Assembly (NCBI GenBank): GCA_031549325.1
Contig: JAVBQA010000032.1
Location: forward strand, 1-64,000
Length of the DNA stretch: 64,000 bases
Direction of reading: 5' to 3'
Source of the DNA: JAJDGF01 sp031549325
GTDB lineage: Bacteria; Bacillota; Clostridia; Christensenellales; Aristaeellaceae
This document shows positions 30,382-39,226 of this stretch, piece after piece. The notes under the pieces were generated by a model. That model searched no databases and had not been told where the DNA came from. It was given only the letters and a program-made list of their open reading frames with translations. How positions within the stretch are numbered: the stretch's first letter is position 1; each line of letters begins with the position of its first letter. The translations under genes and the position numbers were made by a program.

Positions 30382-31422
30382 ATGACAAACGCGGACGTTG
30401 CCATACTGATCCCTGCCTACAAGCCAGACGCGCGCATGAACGCGTTTATTTTGCAACTCCAGAAGCGGGGGTTTTCGCGCATCGTGGTCGTGGACGACGG
30501 CGGCGGCGCGGAATACGCCGGTTTTTTTGCGCAGGCCCAAACGGACGGCGCCCAGGTGCTGACGCATCCGGTGAACCGGGGCAAGGGCGCGGCGCTCAGA
30601 ACCGGGCTTTCGGCGATTCTCGAGGGCGGCGCCATGCCGGTCATCACCGCCGACGCCGACGGCCAGCACAGCCCCAAAGACGTGTCCCGCATGGCGGGCG
30701 TGCTGCTCGAGAACCCGGACACGCTGGTCCTGGGCGCCCGCGACAAGCGCATGATGCCCTTCCGCTCGCGCTTTGGCAACACCGTCACCTGCGCGGTGCT
30801 GGGCCTGCTCACCGGCCTGTGGGTGGACGACACCCAGACCGGCCTGCGCGGCCTGCCCAAAGGGGTGCTGCCCGAATGCGCGAAACTGGACGGCGACCGC
30901 TACGAGTACGAAATGAACATGCTCATCAAGGCGCGCCAGCTGAGCTTGCCGGTGGTGGAGATGAAGATCGATACCATTTACATCGACGACAACAAGGGCA
31001 GCCACTTTTCAACGTTCAGGGACAGCTTCCGCATCTACGCGCTGCTGTTCAAGCAGATCGGGCGCTACGTGGGCAGCTCCATGGCGTCTGCCATCATCGA
31101 AACGGCGCTGGTGATCCCGCTCAGCCTGCGCTTTCCGGAGCCGCGCATGGTGCCGCTGGTGGTGGGCGTGCCGCGGGTGATCAGCGCCACGGTGAACTAT
31201 TTTGTGAACCGCGACATGGTGTTCAAAAGCAGGGCGGGCAAGAAGAGCCTGCTGTATTTCTACGCGCTGGTGGCGCTGATGCTCGGGATCAACATGACGA
31301 TGGTGTATTTCCTGAACCGCCTCGGCATGGCCACCTGGGTCGCCAAGCTGCTGTCGGATTTCGTGCTGTTTGTGCTGAGCTACAATGTGCAGCAGCGGGT
31401 GATTTTCCGGGACAGGATGTAG
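30382..31422 (+). CDS. GT2 glycosyltransferase fused to a GtrA-like membrane domain
   Basis: 346 residues. Residues 1-220 are a family 2 glycosyltransferase of the dolichol/undecaprenyl-phosphate sugar synthase type: AILIPAYKPD, VVVDDGGG, RGKGAALRTGL, TADADGQHSP and TQTGLRGLP. Residues about 225-346 contain four hydrophobic segments like GtrA, the flippase-type protein for lipid-linked sugars. The fusion suggests synthesis and membrane handling of a polyprenyl-phosphate hexose for cell-envelope glycan decoration. The start at 30382 fits the family; an upstream in-frame codon lies at the promoter. It is monocistronic. Confidence 0.85.
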   Translation: MTNADVAILIPAYKPDARMNAFILQLQKRGFSRIVVVDDGGGAEYAGFFAQAQTDGAQVLTHPVNRGKGAALRTGLSAILEGGAMPVITADADGQHSPKDVSRMAGVLLENPDTLVLGARDKRMMPFRSRFGNTVTCAVLGLLTGLWVDDTQTGLRGLPKGVLPECAKLDGDRYEYEMNMLIKARQLSLPVVEMKIDTIYIDDNKGSHFSTFRDSFRIYALLFKQIGRYVGSSMASAIIETALVIPLSLRFPEPRMVPLVVGVPRVISATVNYFVNRDMVFKSRAGKKSLLYFYALVALMLGINMTMVYFLNRLGMATWVAKLLSDFVLFVLSYNVQQRVIFRDRM

Positions 31423-31504
31423 GGCGCTGCGTAGAGCGCCGAAAGCGCGGCATGCGGCGTCTTTTCCGTCGCCGCCTCGCCGGCTTTGTGTTTTGCAAGT
31501 TGCG

Positions 31505-31670
31505 CTAGGTAAGCGCTGATTAAGGCGGCCACCGGTCTTGAGGCGCCTTTTCCGCTCCGGCGGCGGCGCTCTCCGCTTGAAATAGCGCTGCTATTCCTGC
31601 GCTCCGGCTTCTTGCCGGAACGAAAAATCCACCTCAATCCCGGCGGTCCCTTTAATCAGCGCTTACCTAG
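31505..31670. mobile_element. CTAG-bounded palindromic MITE, full copy B
   Basis: 166 bp. Both ends are CTAGGTAAGCGCTGAT (inverted at the right end), and the two halves are imperfect inverted repeats throughout, so it folds into one long hairpin around AATAGCGCTGCTATT. It is about 95% identical (by eye) to the reverse complement of copy C. The right CTAG supplies the TAG stop of the minus-strand DUF4363 gene. It encodes no transposase; an open frame reading MRWIFRSGKKPERRNS is conserved only because the DNA is. Confidence 0.9.
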
Positions 31671-32050
31671 AGCAGGTTTGACCAGCTGAGCTTCTGCTGT
31701 TCGTACATCACCGTGAGGGTTTCGTTCACCTGCATGATGGCGTTGAGAAACTGGGCGTATTCATTGGTTTCCAGGTATGCCCGGGCCTCGACGACATCGG
31801 CCGACACCAGGTTGATCGTCTCGTGCAGCGTCAGCACCTCGAGGATGGGCCTGCGCATGTCCAATCGCTGCTGGAGCTGATCCATGGCGGCGAGCGCCCG
31901 CGCCTTGTCGCCCTGGAAGAAGGCCACCCGCACCTGCACCGAGAGCTGGCGCATGGCCTGGGTTTCGTCCCGCACGAGGGCGTGGGAATACCAGCACAAC
32001 AACAGCACGGCCAGCAGCACGCAGCCGGCCGCGATCATCTTTTGGCGCAT
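31667..32050 (-). CDS. DUF4363 family protein
   Basis: 127 residues. One N-terminal membrane segment (about residues 5-25), then a helical extracytoplasmic domain (RALAAMDQLQQRLDMRRPILEVLTLHETINLVSADVVEARAYLE). This fits DUF4363, usually encoded next to DUF421 as here. Function unknown; a sporulation or envelope role is only suggested by distribution. Its ATG shares one base with the DUF421 stop. Its TAG stop lies in the terminal repeat of MITE copy B. Confidence 0.72.
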   Translation of the reverse strand: MRQKMIAAGCVLLAVLLLCWYSHALVRDETQAMRQLSVQVRVAFFQGDKARALAAMDQLQQRLDMRRPILEVLTLHETINLVSADVVEARAYLETNEYAQFLNAIMQVNETLTVMYEQQKLSWSNLL

Positions 32051-32766
32051 TACCAGCCCACCGCCTCTTTCGCCATCGCCTCAAACTGAATCCGGCTTCC
32101 GCGCATGTCCTGCACGTGGGCGACGCCCTGGGTGTCCAGGCTCATCAGCAAAACCTCTTTGGGCGCCAGGTTGTATTGCTTCAGCTGCGCGCCCAGCCAG
32201 CGCTCGTCCTGCCCGGCCATCCGCAGGTTGTTCAGCTGCACGCGCCCGTCCATCACCAGCATCAGCGGCATGCCTTCGTATTGGGTTTCGATGGAGAGAT
32301 CCTTCACGTTGACCGTGCGGTCGTGGCTGCCCGTGAACGCGCTGATCTTGCCGTCGGCTTCGATGATGGCGGTGCCCACCTTGGCCGGGTCCAGAATGCC
32401 CGCCTCGCGCAGGCCCTCGAGCAGATCCGAAAGGCTCAGGCACAGCCGCCGAAGCTCCTTCTGGTCGATCACCCCGCGGGACATGACCAGCGAGGGCTTC
32501 CCGGAGATGATGGCGCGCAGCCGGTCCGAGCGCATGCACAGAAACGTCAGCAGGCAGTGCGTGATGAACAGCGCCGCCACCGGCAGCACGCCGTGCAGCA
32601 GTGGGATCGAAATGTCGCCCATGGGCGTGGCCATCAGGTCGGCGATCATGATCGCCAGCGCAAACTCGTAGGGCTGAAACTGGCCCAGCTGGTGCTTGCC
32701 CATGGCGCGCAGCGTGATCAGCATGAACGCGTACAGCAGGATCGCGCGGATGAAGATGGTCGTCAT
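32050..32766 (-). CDS. DUF421 (YetF-like) membrane protein
   Basis: 238 residues. Three N-terminal transmembrane segments (IRAILLYAFMLITLRAMGKHQLGQ, FALAIMIADLMATPMGD, and a LPVAALFITHCLLTFL stretch) and a cytoplasmic DUF421 domain (SDRLRAIISGKPSLVMSRGVIDQKELRR, later GMPLMLVMDGRVQLNNLRMAGQDERWL). The family is widespread in spore formers; molecular function is not established. The start at 32766 follows GAGGTG on the minus strand. Likely operon with DUF4363. Confidence 0.82.
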   Translation of the reverse strand: MTTIFIRAILLYAFMLITLRAMGKHQLGQFQPYEFALAIMIADLMATPMGDISIPLLHGVLPVAALFITHCLLTFLCMRSDRLRAIISGKPSLVMSRGVIDQKELRRLCLSLSDLLEGLREAGILDPAKVGTAIIEADGKISAFTGSHDRTVNVKDLSIETQYEGMPLMLVMDGRVQLNNLRMAGQDERWLGAQLKQYNLAPKEVLLMSLDTQGVAHVQDMRGSRIQFEAMAKEAVGW

Positions 32767-32943
32767 GTGTTTTTTCACCTCAGCGTATAGAGTGCGCGGG
32801 TTTAGGAAAACCATACGATCGTGACATTTTTCGCAAATTTGCCGCGCCGTGCTTGCATTTTATTGAAAAATCGGGCAAAATATGGGTAAGACGAATGTGA
32901 ATAAGCCCGGCCTGCATAGGAATGATTGAGAAGGGGTGAGCAT

Positions 32944-33468
32944 ATGCCATTGTTTCAGGATGTCGGCAAGAAGTTCGCCGATGCCGCCAAGATTGTCAGC
33001 AAGCGCACCGCCGAGGCCACCGAGGTCGTGCGGCTGAACGGACGCATCGCGGGGATGCAGGGCGAGCTGGAGCAACTGTTCAACCAGATCGGCAAGGCCT
33101 ACTACGCCATGCGGGACAAGAGCGGCGACAGCGAGGCCGCGGCCGCGCTCTGCCAGCAGGTGGATAAGCTGCAAGCCGATATCGAGCAGGCCAAGAAGAG
33201 CCTGGATCAGCTGCGCAACGTCAGCCGTTGCCCGAGCTGCGGCGAGCTGCAGAACGCGCAGGCCCAGTTCTGCGCCAGCTGCGGCGCCAAAATGCCCGCG
33301 CCGCCGCCCCCGCCCGTGGAGGACGAGGTGATGAAGGCGGTGGAGGGCGAGGCAAGGCCGGCCGGATCGCCGGACGTGGAGATCAATTGGCCCAAGCCCG
33401 ATGCGCCCCTGATCGGGGGCGAAGCGGACGGCGACGAGGCAGAAGACGAGGCGCCCAAGGACGAATAA
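32944..33468 (+). CDS. Zinc-ribbon protein with N-terminal coiled coil
   Basis: 174 residues. Residues 1-95 are predicted helical or coiled (KIVSKRTAEATEVVRLNGRIAGMQGELEQLFNQIGKAYYAMRD); a zinc ribbon follows (RCPSCGELQNAQAQFCASCGAKM), then a Pro/acidic tail. Proteins with this layout are common in Clostridia and have no firm function. The ATG at 32944 is preceded by AAGGGGTGAG. It diverges from the DUF421 gene across a 177-nt spacer. Confidence 0.75.
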   Translation: MPLFQDVGKKFADAAKIVSKRTAEATEVVRLNGRIAGMQGELEQLFNQIGKAYYAMRDKSGDSEAAAALCQQVDKLQADIEQAKKSLDQLRNVSRCPSCGELQNAQAQFCASCGAKMPAPPPPPVEDEVMKAVEGEARPAGSPDVEINWPKPDAPLIGGEADGDEAEDEAPKDE

Positions 33469-33899
33469 GGCGCGGAGCAGGCGCGGCGGGGAAACCCGCC
33501 GCGCCTGCCTGTCAAGAAAGTATCTGGCATGCAGGGAGGGAATGTTGAGCTTGCAGAAGCAGCCAAGCCCAAGGGGGTTTTCGGGGGCCGAAGCCCCCGG
33601 ATCAAAGCCGACGAAGGGCGACCTGCGCGCCCGTAGGCTGCGATCCTTGATGGATGCAAGTCTGCCCGTGAATCCCTGATTCACAAGACTTGCATACCGC
33701 TGTCAAAAGACGCAGTATTTTGACGGCCTGGCGCGGCGGGGAAACCCGCCGCGTTTTTGTGTCCAAACAATCCGCCGCGGCAGGTTGCTTTGGGGGGAAG
33801 AATCAATAAGCCGTCGAGGGCGGCCGGGGGCGACGCGCGCCCAGCGCCGGCGTTCCGGCGCATTTTGCGTATTATTTACCTGACGAAAGCGATATCGGT
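33469..33899. other. Intergenic region bounded by two near-identical hairpins
   Basis: No gene is supported. A 13-bp stem at 33478-33507 (GCGCGGCGGG-GAAA-CCCGCCGCGC core) directly follows the zinc-ribbon gene. The same core recurs at 33731-33753 with a T-run. Between them are a gene-less stretch and a GTCAAAA/TTTTGAC stem at about 33701-33723. The segment after 33760 to the paaK promoter is unremarkable apart from CGCCGGCGTTCCGGCG-type palindromes. Confidence 0.55.
33732..33760 (+). terminator. Terminator upstream of the paaK operon
   Basis: Stem CGCGGCGGG/CCCGCCGCG with a GAAA tetraloop, followed by TTTTTGTG. Confidence 0.85.
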
Positions 33900-33928
33900 T
33901 TGATTTTGCCGGGCGTTTGCGTTATAAT
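33900..33928 (+). promoter_or_regulatory. Promoter of the aryl-CoA operon
   Basis: TTGATT (33900-33905), 17-bp spacer, perfect TATAAT (33923-33928), 38 bp before the first paaK start. Confidence 0.8.
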
Positions 33929-33966
33929 CAGATATTATACAATCGCGCCAGATGGAGGCCACACGA

Positions 33967-35262
33967 ATGATTTGGAATCCAGCGATCGAGACGATGGGGC
34001 GAGAGGACATGCGGGCGCTGCAGCTTCAAAAACTGCAGGCGATCACAAAGCACGTCTATGACCATGTGCCGTTTTACAAGGCGAAGATGGACGCGCGGGG
34101 CGTCAAGCCGGCGGACATCCGGCAGCTGTCAGACATCGAGCAGCTCGATTTCACCGTCAAGACGGACCTTCGGGACAACTATCCCTACGGGCTGTTCGCC
34201 GTGCCGATGGACGAGGTGGTCAGGATCCACGCGTCGTCCGGCACCACCGGCAAGCCGATCGTGGCCGGGTACACCCGGGCCGACCTCGACGACTGGAGCG
34301 AGTGCATCGCGCGCCTGGCCACCGCGGGCGGGGCCCAGAGGGGCGACATTGCCCAGGTGGCGTTTGGATACGGGCTGTTTACCGGGGCGTTCGGGCTGCA
34401 CTACGGGCTGGAGAAGATCGGCGCGGCGGTGGTTCCGATCTCCAGCGGCAACACCGAGCGCCAGATCACGCTGATGAAGGATTTTGGATCGACCGTGCTG
34501 GTCGCCACGCCCTCCTACGCCATGTACATGGCCGAGGCCGCCGAGCAGATGGGCGTCATCAAGGACCTGAAGCTGAAGTTCGGGCTGTTTGGCGCGGAGG
34601 CCTCCACAGAGGAGATGCGCCGGGAGCTCGAGCGGCGCTGGGGCATCGTGGCCACCGAGAACTACGGGCTGACCGAGGTCATGGGGCCGGGCGTGGCGGG
34701 CGAGTGCACCGGCAAGTGCGGCATGCACATCAACGAGGACATGTTCCTGTGCGAGATCATCGACCCGGACACCGGCAAAGCGCTGCCCCTCGGGCAGCCG
34801 GGCGAGATGGTCATCACCACGCTGACCAAGTGGGCCATGCCCATGATCCGGTACCGCACGCGCGACATCACCCGGCTGATTCCGGAGCCGTGTTCCTGCG
34901 GGCGCACCTCCCTGCGCATGGAGAAGTGCAAGGGCAGAACGGACGACATGCTGATCATTCGCGGCGTGAACGTGTTCCCCAGCACCATCGAGGCCGTGCT
35001 GCTGGCGGTGCCCGGCGTGGGGCCGGCGTACGAAATCCTGGTTTCCAGGGAAAACTATATGGACAAGATCGAGGTGCTGGTGGAGGTGTCGGGCGACGAC
35101 ATCAACATCGACAACTACAACGAGACCCAACAAATGAGGAAGAACCTCATGAGTAAGCTGAAGTCCATCTGCCAGCTGGACATTCAGGTGCGGCTGGTGT
35201 CGCCCAACACGCTCAAGCGGTTCGAGGGCAAGGCAAGGCGGGTTACCGATACGAGGGAATAA
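33967..35262 (+). CDS. paaK: Phenylacetate/aryl-CoA ligase (PaaK family), first copy
   Basis: 431 residues. The AMP-binding motif SSGTTGKPIVAGYT, the aryl-CoA ligase signature YGLTEVMGPGVAGEC, RTRDIT and RTDDMLIIRGVNVFP are present, with the PaaK C-terminal domain (FEGKARRV). It activates aryl-acetates with ATP and CoA, releasing AMP and pyrophosphate. ATG 33967 gives the MIWNPAIETM start of the family; the ATG at 33952 lies in the ribosome binding site. First gene of paaK-iorA-iorB-paaK-ACT. Confidence 0.92.
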   Translation: MIWNPAIETMGREDMRALQLQKLQAITKHVYDHVPFYKAKMDARGVKPADIRQLSDIEQLDFTVKTDLRDNYPYGLFAVPMDEVVRIHASSGTTGKPIVAGYTRADLDDWSECIARLATAGGAQRGDIAQVAFGYGLFTGAFGLHYGLEKIGAAVVPISSGNTERQITLMKDFGSTVLVATPSYAMYMAEAAEQMGVIKDLKLKFGLFGAEASTEEMRRELERRWGIVATENYGLTEVMGPGVAGECTGKCGMHINEDMFLCEIIDPDTGKALPLGQPGEMVITTLTKWAMPMIRYRTRDITRLIPEPCSCGRTSLRMEKCKGRTDDMLIIRGVNVFPSTIEAVLLAVPGVGPAYEILVSRENYMDKIEVLVEVSGDDINIDNYNETQQMRKNLMSKLKSICQLDIQVRLVSPNTLKRFEGKARRVTDTRE

Positions 35263-35404
35263 TGCGTAATGCGCAGTTCACCATGGGAGCTGGCCGACCG
35301 GGCACAGCGCACAACCGGAGTTGGCCGGGCGACGCCGCGCCGGCGCGGCCTGTCCCGGGCAAACGCAAATGGTGGATTGTGAATTTCAGAAGGGTTGATC
35401 AGAA

Positions 35405-37141
35405 TTGAAACAGGCGCTACTACTCGGCAACGAGGCCATCGCGCGCGGGGCGTGGGAAGCGGGCGTTGCCGTGGTTTCAAGCTATCCGGGCACGCCGTCC
35501 ACCGAGGTGACGGAGAGCGCCGCCACCTACAGGGAGATCTATACCGAATGGGCCACCAACGAGAAGGTGGCGCTCGAGGTCAGCGTGGGCGCGAGCCTGG
35601 GCGGGGCGCGGGCGCTGTGCTGCATGAAGCATGTGGGGCTGAACGTGGCGGCCGATCCGCTGTTCACCGCGAGCTACACCGGCGTCAACGGCGGGCTGGT
35701 GCTGGTCGTGGCCGACGACCCGGGCATGCATTCCTCCCAGAACGAGCAGGACTCCCGCTACTACGCGCGCTCGGCCTATGTGCCCATGCTGGAGCCGTCG
35801 GACAGCGAGGAGTGCCTGGAGTACACAAAGGCCGCGTTCGAGCTGAGCGAGAAGTTTGACACGCCGGTGATCCTCAGAACCACCACCCGCATCGCGCACG
35901 CGCGCTCGCTGGCGGGGCTCCATGAGCGCGAGGCGCAGCCGCCCCGGCCCTACGAGAAAAACCCGCTGAAGAACGTGATGATGCCCGCCATGGCGCGGGG
36001 CCGCCATCTGGTGGTCGAGCAGCGCATGAAGGACCTGGCCGCGTACATGGAGAAGTGCCCGCTGAACCGCGCCGAGATGCGCGACCTGGACGTGGGCGTC
36101 GTGTGCTCCGGGATCAGCTACCAGTACGTGCGCGAGGCGCTGCCCGAGGCTTCGGTGCTGAAGCTCGGGTGCGTGCATCCGCTGCCCGAGCGCATGATCA
36201 AGACATTTGCGCATAAAGTCAAAAAGCTGTTCGTGTTCGAGGAACTGGAGCCCATCGTCGAGGAGCAGATCCGGGCGATGGGCATCGAGGTCGTCGGCAA
36301 GGCGCTGACGGGCCGCCAGGGCGAGCTGTCGGTGAACAAGATCAAACAGATCATGGGCGAGCCGGCGCCTAGCCACGCCAAGGAGCAGAGCGCGCCCGGC
36401 CGCCCGCCGGTGATGTGCGCGGGCTGCCCGCACCGGGGGCCGTTCTCGGTGCTGAACAAGCTGAAGCTGCGCGTGACGGGCGACATCGGCTGCTACACGC
36501 TGGGCGCGCTGGCGCCCTTGAACGCGCTGGACAGCTCGCTGTGCATGGGCGCTTCGGTGGGCATGGCGCAGGGGCTTTCCCGGGCCAACCCTCAGGAATT
36601 CACCGGCAAGACCGTGGCCGTCATCGGGGACAGCACGTTCCTGCACTCGGGCGTGAACTCGCTGATCAGCGCCGCCTACAACAAAAGCCCGCTGACGCTG
36701 GTCATTCTGGACAACCGGATCACCGGCATGACCGGGCACCAGCCCAACCCGGCGTCCGGCCGCGACATCCACGGAAACGAAGCGCCCCAGCTGGACCTGG
36801 CCGCGCTGTGCGCGGCCTGCGGCGCCCGCGTGCGCACGGTGGACGCGTTTGACCTGGCCGGCTTTGAGCAGGCTGTGCGGGAGGAGATAGCCTCCCCCGA
36901 GACCTCCGTCATCATCGCGCGCCAGCCCTGCGCCCTGCTCGACAAAAAGACCAAAAAGCCGGTCTATTTCATCGAGTCCGACGCCTGCAAACAGTGCATG
37001 GCGTGCATGAAGCTCGGCTGCCCGGCGATTGAAAGGACCGAATCGGGCGTGACCATCAAGGCCGAATCCTGTGTGGGCTGCGGGCTGTGCCAGCAGGTTT
37101 GCAAGTTTTCGGCGATCTGGAAGGCGGGTGAGCGGGCGTGA
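35405..37141 (+). CDS. iorA: Indolepyruvate ferredoxin oxidoreductase, alpha subunit
   Basis: 578 residues, TTG start. The pyrimidine-binding part (LLGNEAIARGAWEAGVAVVSSYPGTPSTEVTE) comes first, the TPP-binding part with CAGCPHRGPF and VIGDSTFLHSGVNSL later, and two [4Fe-4S] motifs end the protein (CKQCMACMKLGCP and CVGCGLCQQVC). It oxidatively decarboxylates aryl-pyruvates to aryl-acetyl-CoA, passing electrons to ferredoxin; the enzyme can also run in reverse. iorB starts within its stop codon (GTGA). Confidence 0.95.
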   Translation: MKQALLLGNEAIARGAWEAGVAVVSSYPGTPSTEVTESAATYREIYTEWATNEKVALEVSVGASLGGARALCCMKHVGLNVAADPLFTASYTGVNGGLVLVVADDPGMHSSQNEQDSRYYARSAYVPMLEPSDSEECLEYTKAAFELSEKFDTPVILRTTTRIAHARSLAGLHEREAQPPRPYEKNPLKNVMMPAMARGRHLVVEQRMKDLAAYMEKCPLNRAEMRDLDVGVVCSGISYQYVREALPEASVLKLGCVHPLPERMIKTFAHKVKKLFVFEELEPIVEEQIRAMGIEVVGKALTGRQGELSVNKIKQIMGEPAPSHAKEQSAPGRPPVMCAGCPHRGPFSVLNKLKLRVTGDIGCYTLGALAPLNALDSSLCMGASVGMAQGLSRANPQEFTGKTVAVIGDSTFLHSGVNSLISAAYNKSPLTLVILDNRITGMTGHQPNPASGRDIHGNEAPQLDLAALCAACGARVRTVDAFDLAGFEQAVREEIASPETSVIIARQPCALLDKKTKKPVYFIESDACKQCMACMKLGCPAIERTESGVTIKAESCVGCGLCQQVCKFSAIWKAGERA

Positions 37142-37707
37142 ATCTGAACATCGTCATCGTGGGCGTGGGCGGCCAGGGCACGCTGCTGGCCAGCCGGATT
37201 CTGGGCGCGCTGGCCACCGAGCTGGACCTTAGGGTCAAGGTGTCCGAGGTGCACGGCATGTCCCAGCGCGGCGGCAGCGTGATCACCTATGTGCGCATGG
37301 GCGAATCGGTGCTGTCCCCGATGGTGGATCTTGGGGAAGCCGATTACGTGATCGCGTTTGAGCAGCTCGAGGCGCTGCGGGCGCTGCCCTACCTCAAGGC
37401 GGGCGGCACCCTCATCGCGAGCACCGGCGTCATCTCGCCCATGCCGGTCATCACCGGCGCGGCGGACTACCCGCCCCAGATCCTCGAAAAACTCGGCAAG
37501 GAATGCAAGCTCATCGCGCTGGACGCGGGGCGGCTGGCCCAAGAGGCGGGCGAGCCCCGGGCGGTGAACCTGGTGCTGATGGGCGTGCTGTCCAAGGAAC
37601 TGAACCTTGACGAGCAGCTGTGGCTGAACGCCATTGAAGCCTCCGTGCCCGAGCGATTTAGAAGCTCCAACCTCAAAGCGTTTGAGGCTGGAGTAAGGGC
37701 CGTCTAA
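37138..37707 (+). CDS. iorB: Indolepyruvate ferredoxin oxidoreductase, beta subunit
   Basis: 189 residues, GTG start overlapping the iorA stop. NIVIVGVGGQGTLLASRILG and KVSEVHGMSQRGGSVITYVRMGE are the gamma-domain signatures of 2-oxoacid ferredoxin oxidoreductases. With IorA it forms the heterodimer. Length is normal for the stand-alone beta subunit. Confidence 0.95.
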   Translation: MNLNIVIVGVGGQGTLLASRILGALATELDLRVKVSEVHGMSQRGGSVITYVRMGESVLSPMVDLGEADYVIAFEQLEALRALPYLKAGGTLIASTGVISPMPVITGAADYPPQILEKLGKECKLIALDAGRLAQEAGEPRAVNLVLMGVLSKELNLDEQLWLNAIEASVPERFRSSNLKAFEAGVRAV

Positions 37708-37734
37708 ATTGCAAAATAACGGAGGATCATCAAG

Positions 37735-39051
37735 ATGAAATCCCGAGAGTATAAGATCTGGAATCCGGACATGGAGTGCATGGAGATCGGGCGCCGCAGG
37801 GAACTGCAGGGGAAACGGCTGAGCGAGACCGTGCACCGGGTGTACAACAACGTGCCCATGTACAAGCGGCGCATGGACGAGGCGGGCGTCAGCCCCTTCG
37901 ACATCCGGACCGTGGACGATCTGCGCAAGCTGCCCTTCACCGAAAAGACCGACCTGCGCGACCAGTTCCCCTACGGCCTGCTGGCCGCGCCCAAGAGTGA
38001 CATCGTGCGCATCCAGGGTTCCTCCGGCACCACCGGCATGCCCATCGTGTCGGGCTACACCCAGAAGGACATCGAGGACTGGACCGAGATGACGGCCCGC
38101 GCCGTGACGGCGGCGGGCGGCGGCAGGGACGACATCGTGCAGGTCACCTACGGCTACGGCCTGTTCACCGGGGGCCTGGGGATGCACCAGGGCGCGAGCC
38201 GCACCGGCGCGATGGTGGTGCCCATGTCGTCCGGCAACACCCAGCGCCAGATCGCCATGATGCAGGGGCTGGGCGCGACGATCCTGTGCTGCACGCCGTC
38301 CTACGCGGTGCACATCGGCGAGACCATCCGCGAGATGGGGCTTGACATCGCCGATTTCAAGCTCAAGGCGGGCATCTTCGGCGCGGAGCCGTGGACGGAG
38401 AACATCAGGCGGCGCATCGAGGAACTGCTCGACATCGACGCGCTGGACATCTACGGGCTGACCGAGATCTGCGGCCCGGGCGTATCCTTCGAGTGCCTGC
38501 ACAAGGCGGGCGCGCACATCAACGAGGATCACATCATTCCCGAGATCATCGACCCGGACACGGGCGAACCGCTGCCTTACGGCACGCTGGGCGAGCTGGT
38601 GTTCTCGACCATCACCAAGGAAGGCATGCCGATGCTGCGGTACCGCACGCACGACCTGTGCCGGCTGCACCCGGAAGTCTGCGCCTGCGGGCGAACGACC
38701 GTGCGCATGGAGCGGATCCTGGGGCGCACCGACGACATGATCATCGTGCGCGGGGTGAATGTGTTCCCCAGCCAGGTCGAGACCGTGCTGACGAACATCC
38801 CGGGCGTGTCGCCCCACTTCCTGATGGTGGTGGACCGCGAGCACGCCGGGGACACGCTGGAGATCCAGGTGGAGGTCGCGGGCGACCTGATGGCCGACAC
38901 CATCTCCGAGATGCAGGTTCTGCAAAAGAAGATCGGCGAGCAGGTCAAGTCGGTGCTGGGGGTGTCGGCGGCCATCAAGCTGGTCGAGCCCAAGGTGATT
39001 CCAAGGTTCGAGGGCAAGGCCAAGCGGGTCACCGACAAGCGCAAATTGTAA
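37735..39051 (+). CDS. Phenylacetate/aryl-CoA ligase (PaaK family), second copy
   Basis: 438 residues, clearly paralogous to the first copy: SSGTTGMPIVSGYTQKDIEDW, DIYGLTEICGPGVSFEC, RTDDMIIVRGVNVFPSQVE and FEGKAKRVTD. It differs throughout, so the copies are not a recent duplication and may prefer different aryl-acetates. GGAGGATC precedes the ATG. It closes the IOR part; the ACT protein follows after 175 nt. Confidence 0.92.
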   Translation: MKSREYKIWNPDMECMEIGRRRELQGKRLSETVHRVYNNVPMYKRRMDEAGVSPFDIRTVDDLRKLPFTEKTDLRDQFPYGLLAAPKSDIVRIQGSSGTTGMPIVSGYTQKDIEDWTEMTARAVTAAGGGRDDIVQVTYGYGLFTGGLGMHQGASRTGAMVVPMSSGNTQRQIAMMQGLGATILCCTPSYAVHIGETIREMGLDIADFKLKAGIFGAEPWTENIRRRIEELLDIDALDIYGLTEICGPGVSFECLHKAGAHINEDHIIPEIIDPDTGEPLPYGTLGELVFSTITKEGMPMLRYRTHDLCRLHPEVCACGRTTVRMERILGRTDDMIIVRGVNVFPSQVETVLTNIPGVSPHFLMVVDREHAGDTLEIQVEVAGDLMADTISEMQVLQKKIGEQVKSVLGVSAAIKLVEPKVIPRFEGKAKRVTDKRKL

Positions 39052-39060
39052 GCGGCTTTC

Positions 39061-39074
39061 CGTAAGAGCTTACA
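39061..39074. promoter_or_regulatory. Palindrome 1 between paaK and the ACT gene
   Basis: CGTAAGAGCTTACA has perfect GTAAG/CTTAC arms. A very similar site lies at 39149-39162. The pair may be operators or processing sites. Confidence 0.4.
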
Positions 39075-39148
39075 GCCAAAATTCAGCTAAACAGCCTCGC
39101 GGGCGCAAGGGCACATTTCGACAGAATTCGCGGAGATTCGACCGAAAA

Positions 39149-39162
39149 TGTAAGAACTTACA
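39149..39162. promoter_or_regulatory. Palindrome 2 between paaK and the ACT gene
   Basis: TGTAAGAACTTACA, with perfect 6-bp arms around AA, repeats palindrome 1 exactly 88 bp downstream. It lies about 65 bp before the ACT gene, where a promoter could be, though none is clear. Confidence 0.45.
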
Positions 39163-39226
39163 ACTCAGAATCGGCGGCGCTTGGAGGGGTTTTGGCATCC
39201 GATCCATTAGACAGGGAGGTCATCGT

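Noticed and set aside
31380..31637. Conserved frame reading MRWIFRSGKKPERRNS across the MITE copies
   Set aside because: It is identical between copies because the DNA element is repeated, it crosses the element edge into unrelated sequence, and it has no ribosome binding site.
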